Below the pieces are notes generated by a model, which did not search any database, was not told the DNA's origin, and saw only the letters and a list, made by a program, of their open reading frames with translations. From contig NZ_JAJNNZ010000010.1 in the NCBI RefSeq assembly GCF_022836845.1, forward strand, positions 82,679 to 146,678: 64,000 nucleotides of DNA. Direction: 5' to 3'. Positions 28,310 to 36,609 of the stretch are shown piece after piece; the first letter of the stretch is position 1, and every line of letters starts with the position of its first letter. The position numbers and the translations under genes were made by a program. The stretch is from Vibrio gelatinilyticus. Lineage in GTDB: Bacteria; Pseudomonadota; Gammaproteobacteria; Enterobacterales; Vibrionaceae.

Positions 28310-29347
28310 ATGAGTAAAGGTTCGTTTTATCTGACTCACGGGGTAAAGTTTTTATTCGCGACTATCATTGCGGTGTTCTTGGTGTCGGCATGCAGCGACA
28401 AGCGTGAGCAAATTCACTTAAGTGGGCCGACCATGGGAACGCTGTATAACGTAAAATACATAGTGACAGACCAAGCGCCAAAGCCAGAATTAGTGCAAGC
28501 GAAACTGAACGAACTGTTAGAACAAGTGAATGATCAAATGTCGACTTATCGTCAAGATTCAGAGTTAAGCCGTTTTAATCGTTACTACGGCACAGAACCT
28601 TTCCCTGTTTCAAAAGAAACCGCGATTGTTGTGAAAGAGGCCATTCGGTTAAACAGTCTGACTTTGGGCGCTCTTGATGTGACCGTTGGCCCATTGGTCA
28701 ACCTTTGGGGGTTTGGTCCAGAAGCGAGACCAGAAACGATTCCAACAGAAGAGCAGCTAGCAGAACGAAGAGCACAAACGGGGATCGAGCATCTGTCGGT
28801 TACCGAAACTAGCTTGAGAAAGGACTTACGCAGTTTGTATGTAGATCTTTCAACTATCGCGAAAGGTTGGGGAGTCGATGTGTTGGCGGACTATTTAGAG
28901 TCTGTTGGTATTGTCGATTACATGGTTGAAGTGGGAGGCGAAATGCGTCTTAATGGGCTCAATCGTGAAGGAGTTAGATGGCGTATTGCTATTGAAAAAC
29001 CGACTGTCGATGAGCGCAATATTCAAGAAATCATTGAGCCTGGAGATATGGCTATTGCGACGTCTGGCGACTACCGAAACTACTTTGAGAAAGACGGCAT
29101 CCGATACTCTCATATTATTGACCCATCAAGTGGTAAGCCAATAAACAATAGAGTGGTCTCAGTGACTGTTATCGACCCATCATCTATGACTGCTGATGGC
29201 CTAGCTACGGGGTTGATGGTACTCGGTGATGAAGAGGGAATGGCGATCGCTAATGAGCACAATATTCCTGCATTCATGATTGTGAAAACAGAAGATGGCT
29301 TTAAAGAGCTGGCTTCTGAATCCTTTAAACCTTTTTTAAACAATTAA
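28310..29347 (+). CDS. apbE: FAD:protein FMN transferase (ApbE), lipoprotein
   Basis: 345 residues with an N-terminal signal and lipobox VSAC. Family text: GPTMGTLYNVKY, LNDQMSTYRQDSELSRFNR-like region, VDLSTIAKGWGVD and HIIDPSSGKP, with the metal/flavin site residues in TADGLATGLMVLG. It transfers FMN from FAD to threonines of NqrB and NqrC, whose genes lie upstream. It starts about 145 bases after nqrF. Confidence 0.95.
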   Translation: MSKGSFYLTHGVKFLFATIIAVFLVSACSDKREQIHLSGPTMGTLYNVKYIVTDQAPKPELVQAKLNELLEQVNDQMSTYRQDSELSRFNRYYGTEPFPVSKETAIVVKEAIRLNSLTLGALDVTVGPLVNLWGFGPEARPETIPTEEQLAERRAQTGIEHLSVTETSLRKDLRSLYVDLSTIAKGWGVDVLADYLESVGIVDYMVEVGGEMRLNGLNREGVRWRIAIEKPTVDERNIQEIIEPGDMAIATSGDYRNYFEKDGIRYSHIIDPSSGKPINNRVVSVTVIDPSSMTADGLATGLMVLGDEEGMAIANEHNIPAFMIVKTEDGFKELASESFKPFLNN

Positions 29348-29358
29348 TTGGCGGGTAT

Positions 29359-29592
29359 ATGTCGACGTTTTTAATTACTTTTGGTGTTTTTCTTGCCGTT
29401 ATTGTGGCGATGTCGGTGGGCTACATTTTTCAAAAGAAAGTAGTGAAGGGCAGTTGTGGTGGTTTGGGGGCAGTCGGTATCGACAAAGTATGTAACTGTC
29501 CAGAGCCATGTGATGCTCGTAAAAAGCGTGAAGCGCGTGAGCAGATGAGAGCCGAAAAATTGGCTGCTTGGGAAAAAGACCGCATCGCGTAA
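29359..29592 (+). CDS. nqrM: NqrM, assembly factor of the Na(+)-NQR (DUF539)
   Basis: 77 residues: one membrane helix (about 3-22) and four cysteines in KGSCGGLG and CNCPEPC. NqrM is needed to deliver iron to the NqrD/NqrE site. It starts 12 bases after apbE, and an intrinsic terminator follows. Confidence 0.93.
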   Translation: MSTFLITFGVFLAVIVAMSVGYIFQKKVVKGSCGGLGAVGIDKVCNCPEPCDARKKREAREQMRAEKLAAWEKDRIA

Positions 29593-29615
29593 ATACACAA
29601 GCCTTCGATTATAAG

Positions 29616-29641
29616 CCAGAGCCTCAAGCTCTGGTTTTTTT
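29616..29641 (+). terminator. Terminator after nqrM
   Basis: CCAGAGC (29616-29622), loop CTCAA, GCTCTGG (29628-29634), then seven T. Confidence 0.9.
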
Positions 29642-29750
29642 GTTTAAGCTTTCGCAAGAACAGACAACGTATTGAATAAAGATATTGGGCGATAAAACGA
29701 TGAGAACCTCATCAATCTAGTCAGCAGTCATAAAGTTGGTTAAACTAAAC

Positions 29751-29766
29751 CTGTATAAATAATCAG
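29751..29766 (+). promoter_or_regulatory. LexA box at the dinB promoter
   Basis: CTGTATAAATAATCAG fits CTG-N10-CAG with the AT-rich centre of the SOS box. Its TATAAA also looks like a -10, so LexA would block the promoter directly. It lies 12 bases before the dinB ATG. Confidence 0.75.
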
Positions 29767-29777
29767 TGTAGAAGGCA

Positions 29778-30848
29778 ATGTCTAACCGAGTCAGCAAATT
29801 TGTTCATGTCGATATGGACTGCTTTTACGCAGCTGTTGAGATGCGCGACAACCCACATTATCGCGGCAAACCGCTCGCGGTTGGAGGCAGTGAACGACAA
29901 CGCGGTGTGATTAGCACCTGTAATTACGAGGCGAGAAAGTTTGGTGTTCGCTCTGCAATGCCAACGGCTCAGGCTCTCAAGCTTTGTCCGCAACTATTGT
30001 TGGTCCCCGGTCGCATGCAAGTTTATAAAGAGACTTCAGTAAAAATTCGAGAGATTTTCTCACGTTATACCAAACTGATTGAACCGTTGTCTTTAGATGA
30101 AGCTTATTTGGATGTAACCGATTCTCCTTGTTGTCAGAACTCGGCGACACTCATTGCGCAAAGTATACGTAATGATATTTGGAATGAACTCGAATTAACG
30201 GCATCAGCGGGCGTAGCGCCACTTAAGTTTTTAGCTAAGATTGCCTCAGACCTAAATAAACCCAATGGCCAGTATGTTATCCCACCGAATAAAGTACAAG
30301 AGACAATCGACAGTTTGGATCTAGGTAAAATTCCGGGTGTGGGCAAGGTCAGTCTAGAGAAGCTCAACAGGGCTGGATACTATACTTGTTTAGATATACG
30401 GCAAAGTGATTATCGTGAACTCATTGTTCGTTTTGGGCGTTTAGGTGCCTCGCTTTGGAACAAAAGCCATGGAGAGGATAAACGTCAGGTTGTTGTCGAG
30501 AGAGAGCGAAAATCGGTTGGAGTTGAAAGGACGTTCAACCGAAATATCTCCAGTTTTGAACAATGCTGGGACGTGATTGAGACTCGTTTGTACCCCGAAC
30601 TGGCCAGACGACTTACCCATTCGACACCTAAACGAAATATCATAAAGCAGGGTATCAAAGTAAAGTTTGCTGACTTTAAGCAAACCACAATAGAACATGT
30701 ACATAACCAACTTGAGTTAGGCTACTTTAAAGAGCTTCTCGTAGAAGTGTTGCAGAGGCAACAAGGCCGTGAAATTCGACTTCTTGGAGTGCATGTTATG
30801 TTAGAACCAAAAGAACAAGCACGACAGATTAGTATGTTCGAGGAGTAA
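29778..30848 (+). CDS. dinB: DNA polymerase IV (Y-family)
   Basis: 356 residues. Catalytic text [12 protein letters not shown] (first Asp pair) and [10 protein letters not shown] (Asp-Glu) is intact, the helix-hairpin-helix [13 protein letters not shown] is present, and the C-terminus ends with the beta-clamp motif QISMF. It performs translesion and stress-induced DNA synthesis. A LexA box overlaps its promoter. The next gene starts two bases after its stop, so that gene is likely SOS-co-transcribed. Confidence 0.96.
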   Translation: MSNRVSKFVHVDMDCFYAAVEMRDNPHYRGKPLAVGGSERQRGVISTCNYEARKFGVRSAMPTAQALKLCPQLLLVPGRMQVYKETSVKIREIFSRYTKLIEPLSLDEAYLDVTDSPCCQNSATLIAQSIRNDIWNELELTASAGVAPLKFLAKIASDLNKPNGQYVIPPNKVQETIDSLDLGKIPGVGKVSLEKLNRAGYYTCLDIRQSDYRELIVRFGRLGASLWNKSHGEDKRQVVVERERKSVGVERTFNRNISSFEQCWDVIETRLYPELARRLTHSTPKRNIIKQGIKVKFADFKQTTIEHVHNQLELGYFKELLVEVLQRQQGREIRLLGVHVMLEPKEQARQISMFEE

Positions 30849-30849
30849 A

Positions 30850-31332
30850 ATGAATAAGAAGGTTTTAATCACATCAGCGATCGAACGACTAAACGATAAT
30901 ATTCTCGCGTTGCAGTCAGAGTTAGAAAAAGCCGTTGATGCAGCCACTAATGAAGAAACCATTCCCGATGGTAAATACGACACTTTGGCTCTAGAAGCAT
31001 CTTACCTAGTGCATGGTCAAACTGTTCGTCTGGGCGAAATGCGTTCCGATGTCACAACATTAGAGTCTTTGCCTCTTAGAATGTTTTCTAACGATGAGGC
31101 TGTTGCGTTGTCTGCGATTGTAGAAGTTATTGATGAGCACGACAATCATAAGACGTATTTTCTGGTGCCGTGTGCTGGAGGGCTGACCGTGATGAACGAT
31201 GAAACCCTTATCACACTTGTCACACCATATTCTCCAATGGGAAAGGCACTATTGACCAGACACTGTGATGAAGATTTTTCGTTAGAAATTGGCGGTAAGG
31301 TTTGTCAATACGATATCGTTTCAATAAGCTGA
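30850..31332 (+). CDS. GreA/GreB-like transcription factor
   Basis: 160 residues: an N-terminal coiled coil (about 5-75, with DGKYDTLALEASYL at the tip region) and a C-terminal FKBP-like GreA/B domain showing VTPYSPMGKALLTR and GGKVCQYDIVSI. Gre factors enter the RNA polymerase secondary channel and stimulate transcript cleavage. It is shorter at the tip than GreA, and the canonical acidic pair is only partly recognisable, so cleavage activity is not certain. It has a GAGGAG ribosome site inside the dinB 3' end. Confidence 0.8.
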   Translation: MNKKVLITSAIERLNDNILALQSELEKAVDAATNEETIPDGKYDTLALEASYLVHGQTVRLGEMRSDVTTLESLPLRMFSNDEAVALSAIVEVIDEHDNHKTYFLVPCAGGLTVMNDETLITLVTPYSPMGKALLTRHCDEDFSLEIGGKVCQYDIVSIS

Positions 31333-31379
31333 GCTTAATGAGTAGACGCTGACTCTATAGATGTTGAGGAATTGTAGTT

Positions 31380-32141
31380 ATGAATAAAGTCAAAATCCGA
31401 TTATCGGTAGTTCTGGGTTTGGTGATGTCTTCGGGTTCGGCATACGCCTTAGAGCGCTGCAAGGTTGATATTAAAAACGAAGTGCATCTAGATGGAAAAC
31501 AAGTCGAAGTCGTTGCTTCGGACACATCAAAGCTTCGAATTGATGAAGAAAGCAATTTATATATTAATGGTGAGCGCGTTAACCTCAATGAACTACAGCA
31601 AGATGCATTAAATAGTTATCGAGAGAATATGAACACCTATGTGCCACAAGCTAGAGAGTTAGCGCAAAACGGACTTTCAATGAGCAATGATCTTCTCGAT
31701 GATGTTGCTAAGAGCTTTGATAATTCGCAAGCCTTCCAAAATGTTAAAGACGCCCTTGCAGAGTTCTTTGCTGATGTGGAGTCTCGCTATTATCAAAATG
31801 GTGAGTTTGTTTTAAAATCCGAAGCGTTTAGCTCATTTCTGGATCATTGGCAGGAAGATTTTGACAAAGCCAGAGAAGTGTTTAACAGCGAGTTCTTTAG
31901 CAGCGCTTTTACGGCAATGTCCGATAAGATGAAAGCCGACGGTGGTCTAAATTTGAGCGAACTTTCTCAAGAGATGGATAAACTTAAATCGCGGCTGGCC
32001 GAAACGATGGCGAACCAGAAAGATACGTTAAAAAAACAGGCAAGCGATTATTGTGAGTCACTTAATGATGTTGCTGAGCAAGAGCAAGATTTGCAGCAAA
32101 AAATCCCAGAGTTAAAAGACTACCAAGTGTTCACTATTTAA
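31380..32141 (+). CDS. YggN family (DUF2884) periplasmic protein
   Basis: 253 residues with a signal peptide (MNKVKIRLSVVLGLVMSSGSAYA). The mature part starts with a beta-rich ERCKVDIKNEVHLDGKQVEV block followed by a long helical region and a C-terminal coiled coil with a second cysteine (DYCESL), so Cys pairing is possible. I recognise it as DUF2884; the function is unknown. A terminator follows directly. Confidence 0.82.
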   Translation: MNKVKIRLSVVLGLVMSSGSAYALERCKVDIKNEVHLDGKQVEVVASDTSKLRIDEESNLYINGERVNLNELQQDALNSYRENMNTYVPQARELAQNGLSMSNDLLDDVAKSFDNSQAFQNVKDALAEFFADVESRYYQNGEFVLKSEAFSSFLDHWQEDFDKAREVFNSEFFSSAFTAMSDKMKADGGLNLSELSQEMDKLKSRLAETMANQKDTLKKQASDYCESLNDVAEQEQDLQQKIPELKDYQVFTI

Positions 32142-32144
32142 ATC

Positions 32145-32167
32145 AAACCGCCGTAAGGCGGTTTTTT
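32145..32167 (+). terminator. Terminator after the yggN-like gene
   Basis: AAACCGCC, GTAA loop, GGCGGTTT, followed by T to 32167. Confidence 0.9.
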
Positions 32168-32328
32168 GTACATGCAGCTACAGTGAGAGAGCAGCATTGG
32201 GGGATTCATCTGTACGGTAAAATGTACGTTGTAGCGAAAGTCGCTGATGTTGAGAGTTCGGGTAATACTTGTTTTCAATATGGCTTTCCTTTACTGTACC
32301 AGCAAACTAGTACGTGGTAGTGATTTAA

Positions 32329-33696
32329 GTGAATAATTCGGACACAAACTCAACGCAACGTGAGCATTTTGGCTCGCGTATCGGCTTTATTTTGGCAGCG
32401 GCAGGCGCCGCAGTTGGCTTAGGTAATATTTGGGGATTCCCGACCCAGGCAGCAAGCAATGGCGGCGGTGCTTTTCTCATTGTGTATTTAGCGATGATAT
32501 TGGTTGTCGCTTTTCCGATGCTAGTCGTAGAAATGGCCATTGGTCGTCATGGACAAGCGAACCCAGTTGATAGCATGCGTGCCATTACATCGAATCCATT
32601 CACCAAAAAGCTGGCAGGGAGCGTAGGCTGGATAGGTTTAACCGTGCCGTGTGCCGTACTCGCATTTTATTCAATTGTCGGTGGCTGGCTCATTTGTTTT
32701 TTATTGGCAGCACTTTGTGAAATCATTGGCCTTTTCGATGCCGCGCTATGGTTTAAAGGCTTTAGTGTTGAGCGTAATGTCTTTGGTACCGTCGCGTTTT
32801 ATCTGCTGACCATCTTGATTGTACAGGGCGGGGTAAAGCAGGGGATCGAAAAGTGGTCAACACGGTTGATGCCTTCGCTGTTCGTTCTATTTGGTTTGTT
32901 GTTTGTGTACATAATGATGCAACAAGGAGCCCTACAAGGCCTGAAACACTATCTCATTCCTGATTTCGAGAAAGTGTGGGATCGCAAACTGATTCTCGCG
33001 GCAATGGGGCAGGGCTTTTTTTCTTTAACGATCGGTGGTTGCTCAATGTTGATCTACGGTTCGTATCTTTCCAAAAAAGAAAATTTGCCACAGATGGCAA
33101 TGAAGGTGACTTTGGTTGATACTGCGGTTGCGTTCATTGCGGGGCTTGTTGTGATGCCAGCGATGTTTGTGGCTATGCAAAAAGGCGTGCAAATCTATGC
33201 TGAAGACGGAACGCTATTGAGCTCCGATACACTTGTCTTTACCGTGTTACCGTTAATGTTTGAGTCGCTGGGCTTTGTTGGACTGGTGTTTTCTGTAGTG
33301 TTCTTTTTATTGTTAACCATTGCAGCGCTCACATCGTCGATTTCTATGCTCGAATGTCCAGTTGCGTTAGTTGATGAACGCATACAGGTCGGGCGTAAGA
33401 AAACCAGTTGGGCATTGGGTGCATTGATTGCTTTGTTTAGTGTCTATATCGTGTATAACTTCGCAGAATTATTTGGTTTGGTGGCGATGGTTGCCACTCA
33501 GTACTTGCAACCTATGGCGGCATTGCTGTTCTGCCTGTTTGGCGGCTGGGTATGGAGTCGAGCGGGTAAAATTAAAGAGCTTGAGCAAGGGTGCCCGGAC
33601 TTTCAAATGGGTTGGTTTGGCAAGCTATGGCCATGGTATGTGAAATTTGTTTGCCCTATATTGGTCATCACCGTTATCTGGGCATCATTTGGCTAG
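32329..33696 (+). CDS. Neurotransmitter:sodium symporter (NSS/SNF) family transporter
   Basis: 455 residues, about 11-12 membrane segments, GTG start. The N-terminal AAGAAVGLGNIWGFPTQAASNGGGAF is the TM1 signature of NSS transporters (unwound sodium/substrate site; quoted in part: AVGLGNIWGFP). Members such as MhsT and TnaT carry hydrophobic amino acids with sodium. The substrate cannot be read from the sequence. Strong terminators flank it, so it is a single-gene unit. Confidence 0.9.
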   Translation: MNNSDTNSTQREHFGSRIGFILAAAGAAVGLGNIWGFPTQAASNGGGAFLIVYLAMILVVAFPMLVVEMAIGRHGQANPVDSMRAITSNPFTKKLAGSVGWIGLTVPCAVLAFYSIVGGWLICFLLAALCEIIGLFDAALWFKGFSVERNVFGTVAFYLLTILIVQGGVKQGIEKWSTRLMPSLFVLFGLLFVYIMMQQGALQGLKHYLIPDFEKVWDRKLILAAMGQGFFSLTIGGCSMLIYGSYLSKKENLPQMAMKVTLVDTAVAFIAGLVVMPAMFVAMQKGVQIYAEDGTLLSSDTLVFTVLPLMFESLGFVGLVFSVVFFLLLTIAALTSSISMLECPVALVDERIQVGRKKTSWALGALIALFSVYIVYNFAELFGLVAMVATQYLQPMAALLFCLFGGWVWSRAGKIKELEQGCPDFQMGWFGKLWPWYVKFVCPILVITVIWASFG

Positions 33697-33716
33697 TGCA
33701 ATAAATGTTCTGAGAT

Positions 33717-33751
33717 AAAGCCGGCGCGGTGTGAAATGACGCCGGCTTTTT
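33717..33751 (+). terminator. Terminator after the NSS transporter
   Basis: AAAGCCGGCG pairs with CGCCGGCTTT around a 13-nt loop, followed by a T-run; it borders the DUF4250 stop on the other strand. Confidence 0.85.
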
Positions 33752-33753
33752 GT

Positions 33754-33945
33754 TTATCGAAATTGCCCGATTTCAGGCAGAAACTCAAACTGTGCGCTGG
33801 CAAGTTTAGTGAGTAAGGCTTGTTTATCGATGTCATAAAAACGAGCCAATTTTTCTAAGTCACCGTTAAATTCGTCTCGTAATTTCATGTTTACGATACT
33901 CATTAGCATAACAGCATCCATTGAAGCGAAATTTGCAAGATTCAT
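33754..33945 (-). CDS. DUF4250 family small protein
   Basis: 63 residues. The text MNLANFASMDAVMLMSIVNMKLRD is the conserved N-terminus of DUF4250 (seen as NLANF...DAVMLMSIVNMKLRD). It looks like a small soluble helical protein of unknown role. It lies nine bases downstream of yaeP on the same strand, likely one transcript. Confidence 0.85.
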   Translation of the reverse strand: MNLANFASMDAVMLMSIVNMKLRDEFNGDLEKLARFYDIDKQALLTKLASAQFEFLPEIGQFR

Positions 33946-33954
33946 CGTATGGGT

Positions 33955-34161
33955 TTACTTATCTTCAAAGTCGGAAATAAGGAGGTTTGCTGCGGCAAAA
34001 GCGGCTTTCTCTCGTGTTTCTTTTGAAAGCGATTCATCTGCGGCAACCTCATTTAGCGCTTTAACTGCGCAGCCAATGGCTTGAGGGATGTAGCCTTGAT
34101 CTCCACTACCAATTTGAGCGTAAATTTCACGAACTAAGTCGCAGCATCCATAAATTTGCAT
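33955..34161 (-). CDS. yaeP: YaeP family protein (UPF0253)
   Basis: 68 residues from the ATG at 34159-34161, matching E. coli YaeP (66 residues). Conserved text [24 protein letters not shown] and [12 protein letters not shown]. The longer frame to 34203 adds 14 residues without family support. The function is unknown; E. coli yaeP neighbours the Rho inhibitor gene rof, not found here. Confidence 0.88.
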   Translation of the reverse strand: MQIYGCCDLVREIYAQIGSGDQGYIPQAIGCAVKALNEVAADESLSKETREKAAFAAANLLISDFEDK

Positions 34162-34246
34162 AGATAGGTTCTCTACTAAATGATAACTTCTCTCAATATA
34201 CACAGCCTAAGATAGAAACTCAAAAGGTGAGCTTGATTTCACACAT

Positions 34247-34272
34247 AAAAGCCGACATTAACGTCGGCTTTT
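34247..34272 (-). terminator. Terminator after pepD
   Basis: GCCGAC/GTCGGC stem (34251-34256, 34263-34268) extended by AAAA/TTTT pairs; on the minus strand it follows the pepD stop at 34298. Confidence 0.8.
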
Positions 34273-34297
34273 ATGAATCACTTTTTGCTATTGGCTT

Positions 34298-35767
34298 CTA
34301 TGCTTTTTCTGGGATGGCTTTTAGTAATGCAACCATTTGGTTCCAGAAAAGCTCAACCGTATCAATTTTCACTTTCTCATCTGGAGAGTGAGGGAATTTG
34401 ATCGTTGGACCAAAGGACACCATATCCATGTTTGGATAAGGTTCTTTGAACAAGCCGCATTCTAGTCCTGCGTGAATCACCATGATGTTAGGTTTGTTGC
34501 CATAAATCTCTTCATACATATCTCGGAAGATAGCCATGATTTCTGATTCTGGGTCGGGCTTCCAACCAGGGTAAGCACCAGAGCACTCGATGTGAGCACC
34601 AGCAAGTTCAGCTACAGAGGCGAGCATCCCTTCAACTTGAGAACGACCAGAGTCAATCAGTGAACGAATTAGGCAAAGTACTTCAACTTTATCGGATTCA
34701 GTGGTGATAACGCCAACGTTGAGAGATGTTTCAACAACGCCTTCAATATCGTCACTCATGCGAATGACGCCATTTGGGCATGCGTTAAGTGCAGCGACGA
34801 AACGAGATTGCGATTGTGACGCGAATACGTCTGCCAATTCTGCCGCTTCGTTAAACGTTACGATATCCGTCTCTATAGCACCAAGCTCTGTCTTGAGAAG
34901 GTCAGTATAGTAACTGTACAAAGCGTCGAGCTGTGCAACGTTCGCTTCAGGAATAGCAACTGTGACAAAACCTTCACGAGGGATCGCATTGCGTAAACTA
35001 CCGCCACGGAATTCGATCAGGCGAGCATCCAATTCTTTAGCGTGGCCTGCTAAGAAGCGACCAAGCAGCTTGTTGGCATTGCCACGTCCAGTATGGATAT
35101 CACAGCCAGAGTGACCACCTTTAAGACCTTTCAGTGTTAGTTGACGAGCAACATAACCCGCTGGCGCCGCTTCACGAGTGATATCGAATGTGATGGCAGC
35201 ATCAATTCCGCCAGCGCAGCCCATATAAACTTCGCCTTCTTGCTCAGAGTCGGTATTGAGAAGAATGTCGCCTTCTAACCAACCCGCTTCTAGGCCAAAC
35301 GCACCCGTCATGCCAGCTTCTTCGTCGATGGTTAATAGCACTTCAAGTGGACCGTGCTCAATGTCGTCAGCCGCGAGCACCGCAAGGCAAGTCGCCATAC
35401 CGATACCGTTGTCCGCACCCAGCGTTGTTCCTTTTGCTGTTACCCATTCGCCATCAACATAAGGTTGGATAGCATCTTTAGTAAAGTCGTGGTCAGTATC
35501 TTCATTTTTCTGAGGAACCATATCAATATGGGCTTGCAGTACTACACCTTTACGATTTTCCATGCCCGTTGTTGCTGGCTTAGTAATGAACACATTACCA
35601 GTAGCATCGCGCTTGACTGACAAAGATTGTTCTTTAGCCCAGCGAATGATCGATTGAGCCAAGGCTTCCTCATGTTTTGATGGATGAGGGATCGAGCAGA
35701 TTTTGTCAAAAAACTGCCATACTGGCGACGGGGATAGTTTACTGATTTCAGAGTGGAATTCAGACAC
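34298..35767 (-). CDS. pepD: Aminoacyl-histidine dipeptidase (peptidase D)
   Basis: 489 residues, M20 family. Metal-site text: LQAHIDMVPQ (His), TTLGADNGIGMA (bridging Asp), TIDEEAGMTGA (catalytic Glu pair) and HAGLECGLF near the C-terminus. It cleaves Xaa-His dipeptides such as carnosine. The start is GTG at 35765-35767 with AAGGAG six bases upstream. A terminator follows the gene. Confidence 0.96.
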   Translation of the reverse strand: MSEFHSEISKLSPSPVWQFFDKICSIPHPSKHEEALAQSIIRWAKEQSLSVKRDATGNVFITKPATTGMENRKGVVLQAHIDMVPQKNEDTDHDFTKDAIQPYVDGEWVTAKGTTLGADNGIGMATCLAVLAADDIEHGPLEVLLTIDEEAGMTGAFGLEAGWLEGDILLNTDSEQEGEVYMGCAGGIDAAITFDITREAAPAGYVARQLTLKGLKGGHSGCDIHTGRGNANKLLGRFLAGHAKELDARLIEFRGGSLRNAIPREGFVTVAIPEANVAQLDALYSYYTDLLKTELGAIETDIVTFNEAAELADVFASQSQSRFVAALNACPNGVIRMSDDIEGVVETSLNVGVITTESDKVEVLCLIRSLIDSGRSQVEGMLASVAELAGAHIECSGAYPGWKPDPESEIMAIFRDMYEEIYGNKPNIMVIHAGLECGLFKEPYPNMDMVSFGPTIKFPHSPDEKVKIDTVELFWNQMVALLKAIPEKA

Positions 35768-36197
35768 AGATGACTCCTTATTGCAGGTTAGGCCAGTTAT
35801 TTGTAATGCGATTCGACTTTACTGTGAAGTGAATAACTAACAGCTGACCTCTATTGAATTGGGGCAAGCATACCATTTGTGTTTATGTTGGAGTAGTGTC
35901 GAGGCGCGTTCAGCGCGACGTCAAGGTGGTTTTCTGTCAGCGGTGATGGACGCATTCAGTAAGAAGGTTACCTATCGGTGGTGATATTTGTACCTTAATT
36001 ACATGATTCGCATTTAATCGCTATTTATTATACTTATTGTGAACTCGATCACTTTATTCTTGTAATTTATTTTCTTTATGGTACTCTGATTACCAGTTGA
36101 GTAATTCAACCATTTGTTCAAGGATTGAACCCGATTTATCGCCTCCAGGGAACCGAGAATCAACATTTAACTTCATTGATTTTTTAAGGTGATAACC
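35768..36197. other. Intergenic region between pepD and the small ORF
   Basis: 430 bases with no annotated gene. It contains the pepD promoter area, a GC-rich hairpin near 35905-35920, and two small stems just before the short ORF: GTTGA/TCAAC and GTTCA/TGAAC at about 36094-36128. A possible promoter is TTGTAA at about 36060 with TACTCT 16 bases later. I could not match the leader to a known riboswitch class. Confidence 0.4.
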
Positions 36198-36287
36198 ATG
36201 AACGGTTTAACAACAGCGATGTTTTGGTCTAACAACAATGTATACACTTCAGACTTCGCATACATTGCGTATTACGGAAGGTCGTAA
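36198..36287 (+). CDS. 29-codon aromatic-rich small ORF (candidate leader peptide or small protein)
   Basis: ATG at 36198 with AAGGTG seven bases upstream, TAA at 36285-36287. Of 29 residues, eight are aromatic (two Phe, one Trp, four Tyr plus one further Phe/Tyr-class residue in the FWSNN, VYTSDFAYIAYY stretches), and the C-terminus is GRS. The last codons lie in a perfect 8-bp stem (36268-36275 with 36284-36291), and an intrinsic terminator follows at 36361-36388. This layout resembles an attenuation leader or a dedicated small-protein transcript. The next gene, a purine permease, starts 320 bases later and has its own operators. I do not recognise the peptide. Confidence 0.5.
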   Translation: MNGLTTAMFWSNNNVYTSDFAYIAYYGRS

Positions 36288-36360
36288 TACGGAGTAAAGA
36301 TTTACCCCTATATTTTGGAATTTTTTTATAGTCATAGTTATTTTGACTCGATTATTCTAC

Positions 36361-36388
36361 CGCCACTCTCATTGAGTGGCGTTTTTTT
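36361..36388 (+). terminator. Terminator after the small ORF
   Basis: CGCCACTC (36361-36368), loop TCATT, GAGTGGCG (36374-36381), seven T. It closes the short transcript well before the permease gene. Confidence 0.9.
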
Positions 36389-36560
36389 ATCTACACCTAT
36401 AGCCTTTTATCTTCCGTTTACTACACTAATAGTCAACTCGCTTGTTAGGGTACTGATAAAGTAACAAATTCTTACACCTCTGGTTTCATATAAAGCTAAA
36501 ATATTCGCTCTAGAGTGCAAATTCTAGGTGGAATTTGCGTTTTGATAACTTTATAATCCG

Positions 36561-36588
36561 CAGCAATCGTTTACGCAACCGTTTACTT
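36561..36588 (+). promoter_or_regulatory. Tandem PurR-type operators before the purine permease
   Basis: ACGCAACCGTTTACTT at 36573-36588 differs from the PurR consensus ACGCAAACGTTTTCNT at about two positions; an overlapping GCAATCGTTTAC just upstream is a second copy, so GCAAYCGTTTAC is repeated in tandem. A TATAAT at 36552-36557 lies immediately upstream, so PurR binding would block transcription. Confidence 0.6.
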
Positions 36589-36609
36589 TTTATACTTTAG
36601 GAATCGAAT

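Noticed and set aside
36540..36609. Purine riboswitch before the permease
   Set aside because: No three-stem fold with the conserved purine-aptamer loops could be found; the PurR-type boxes explain the repeats better.
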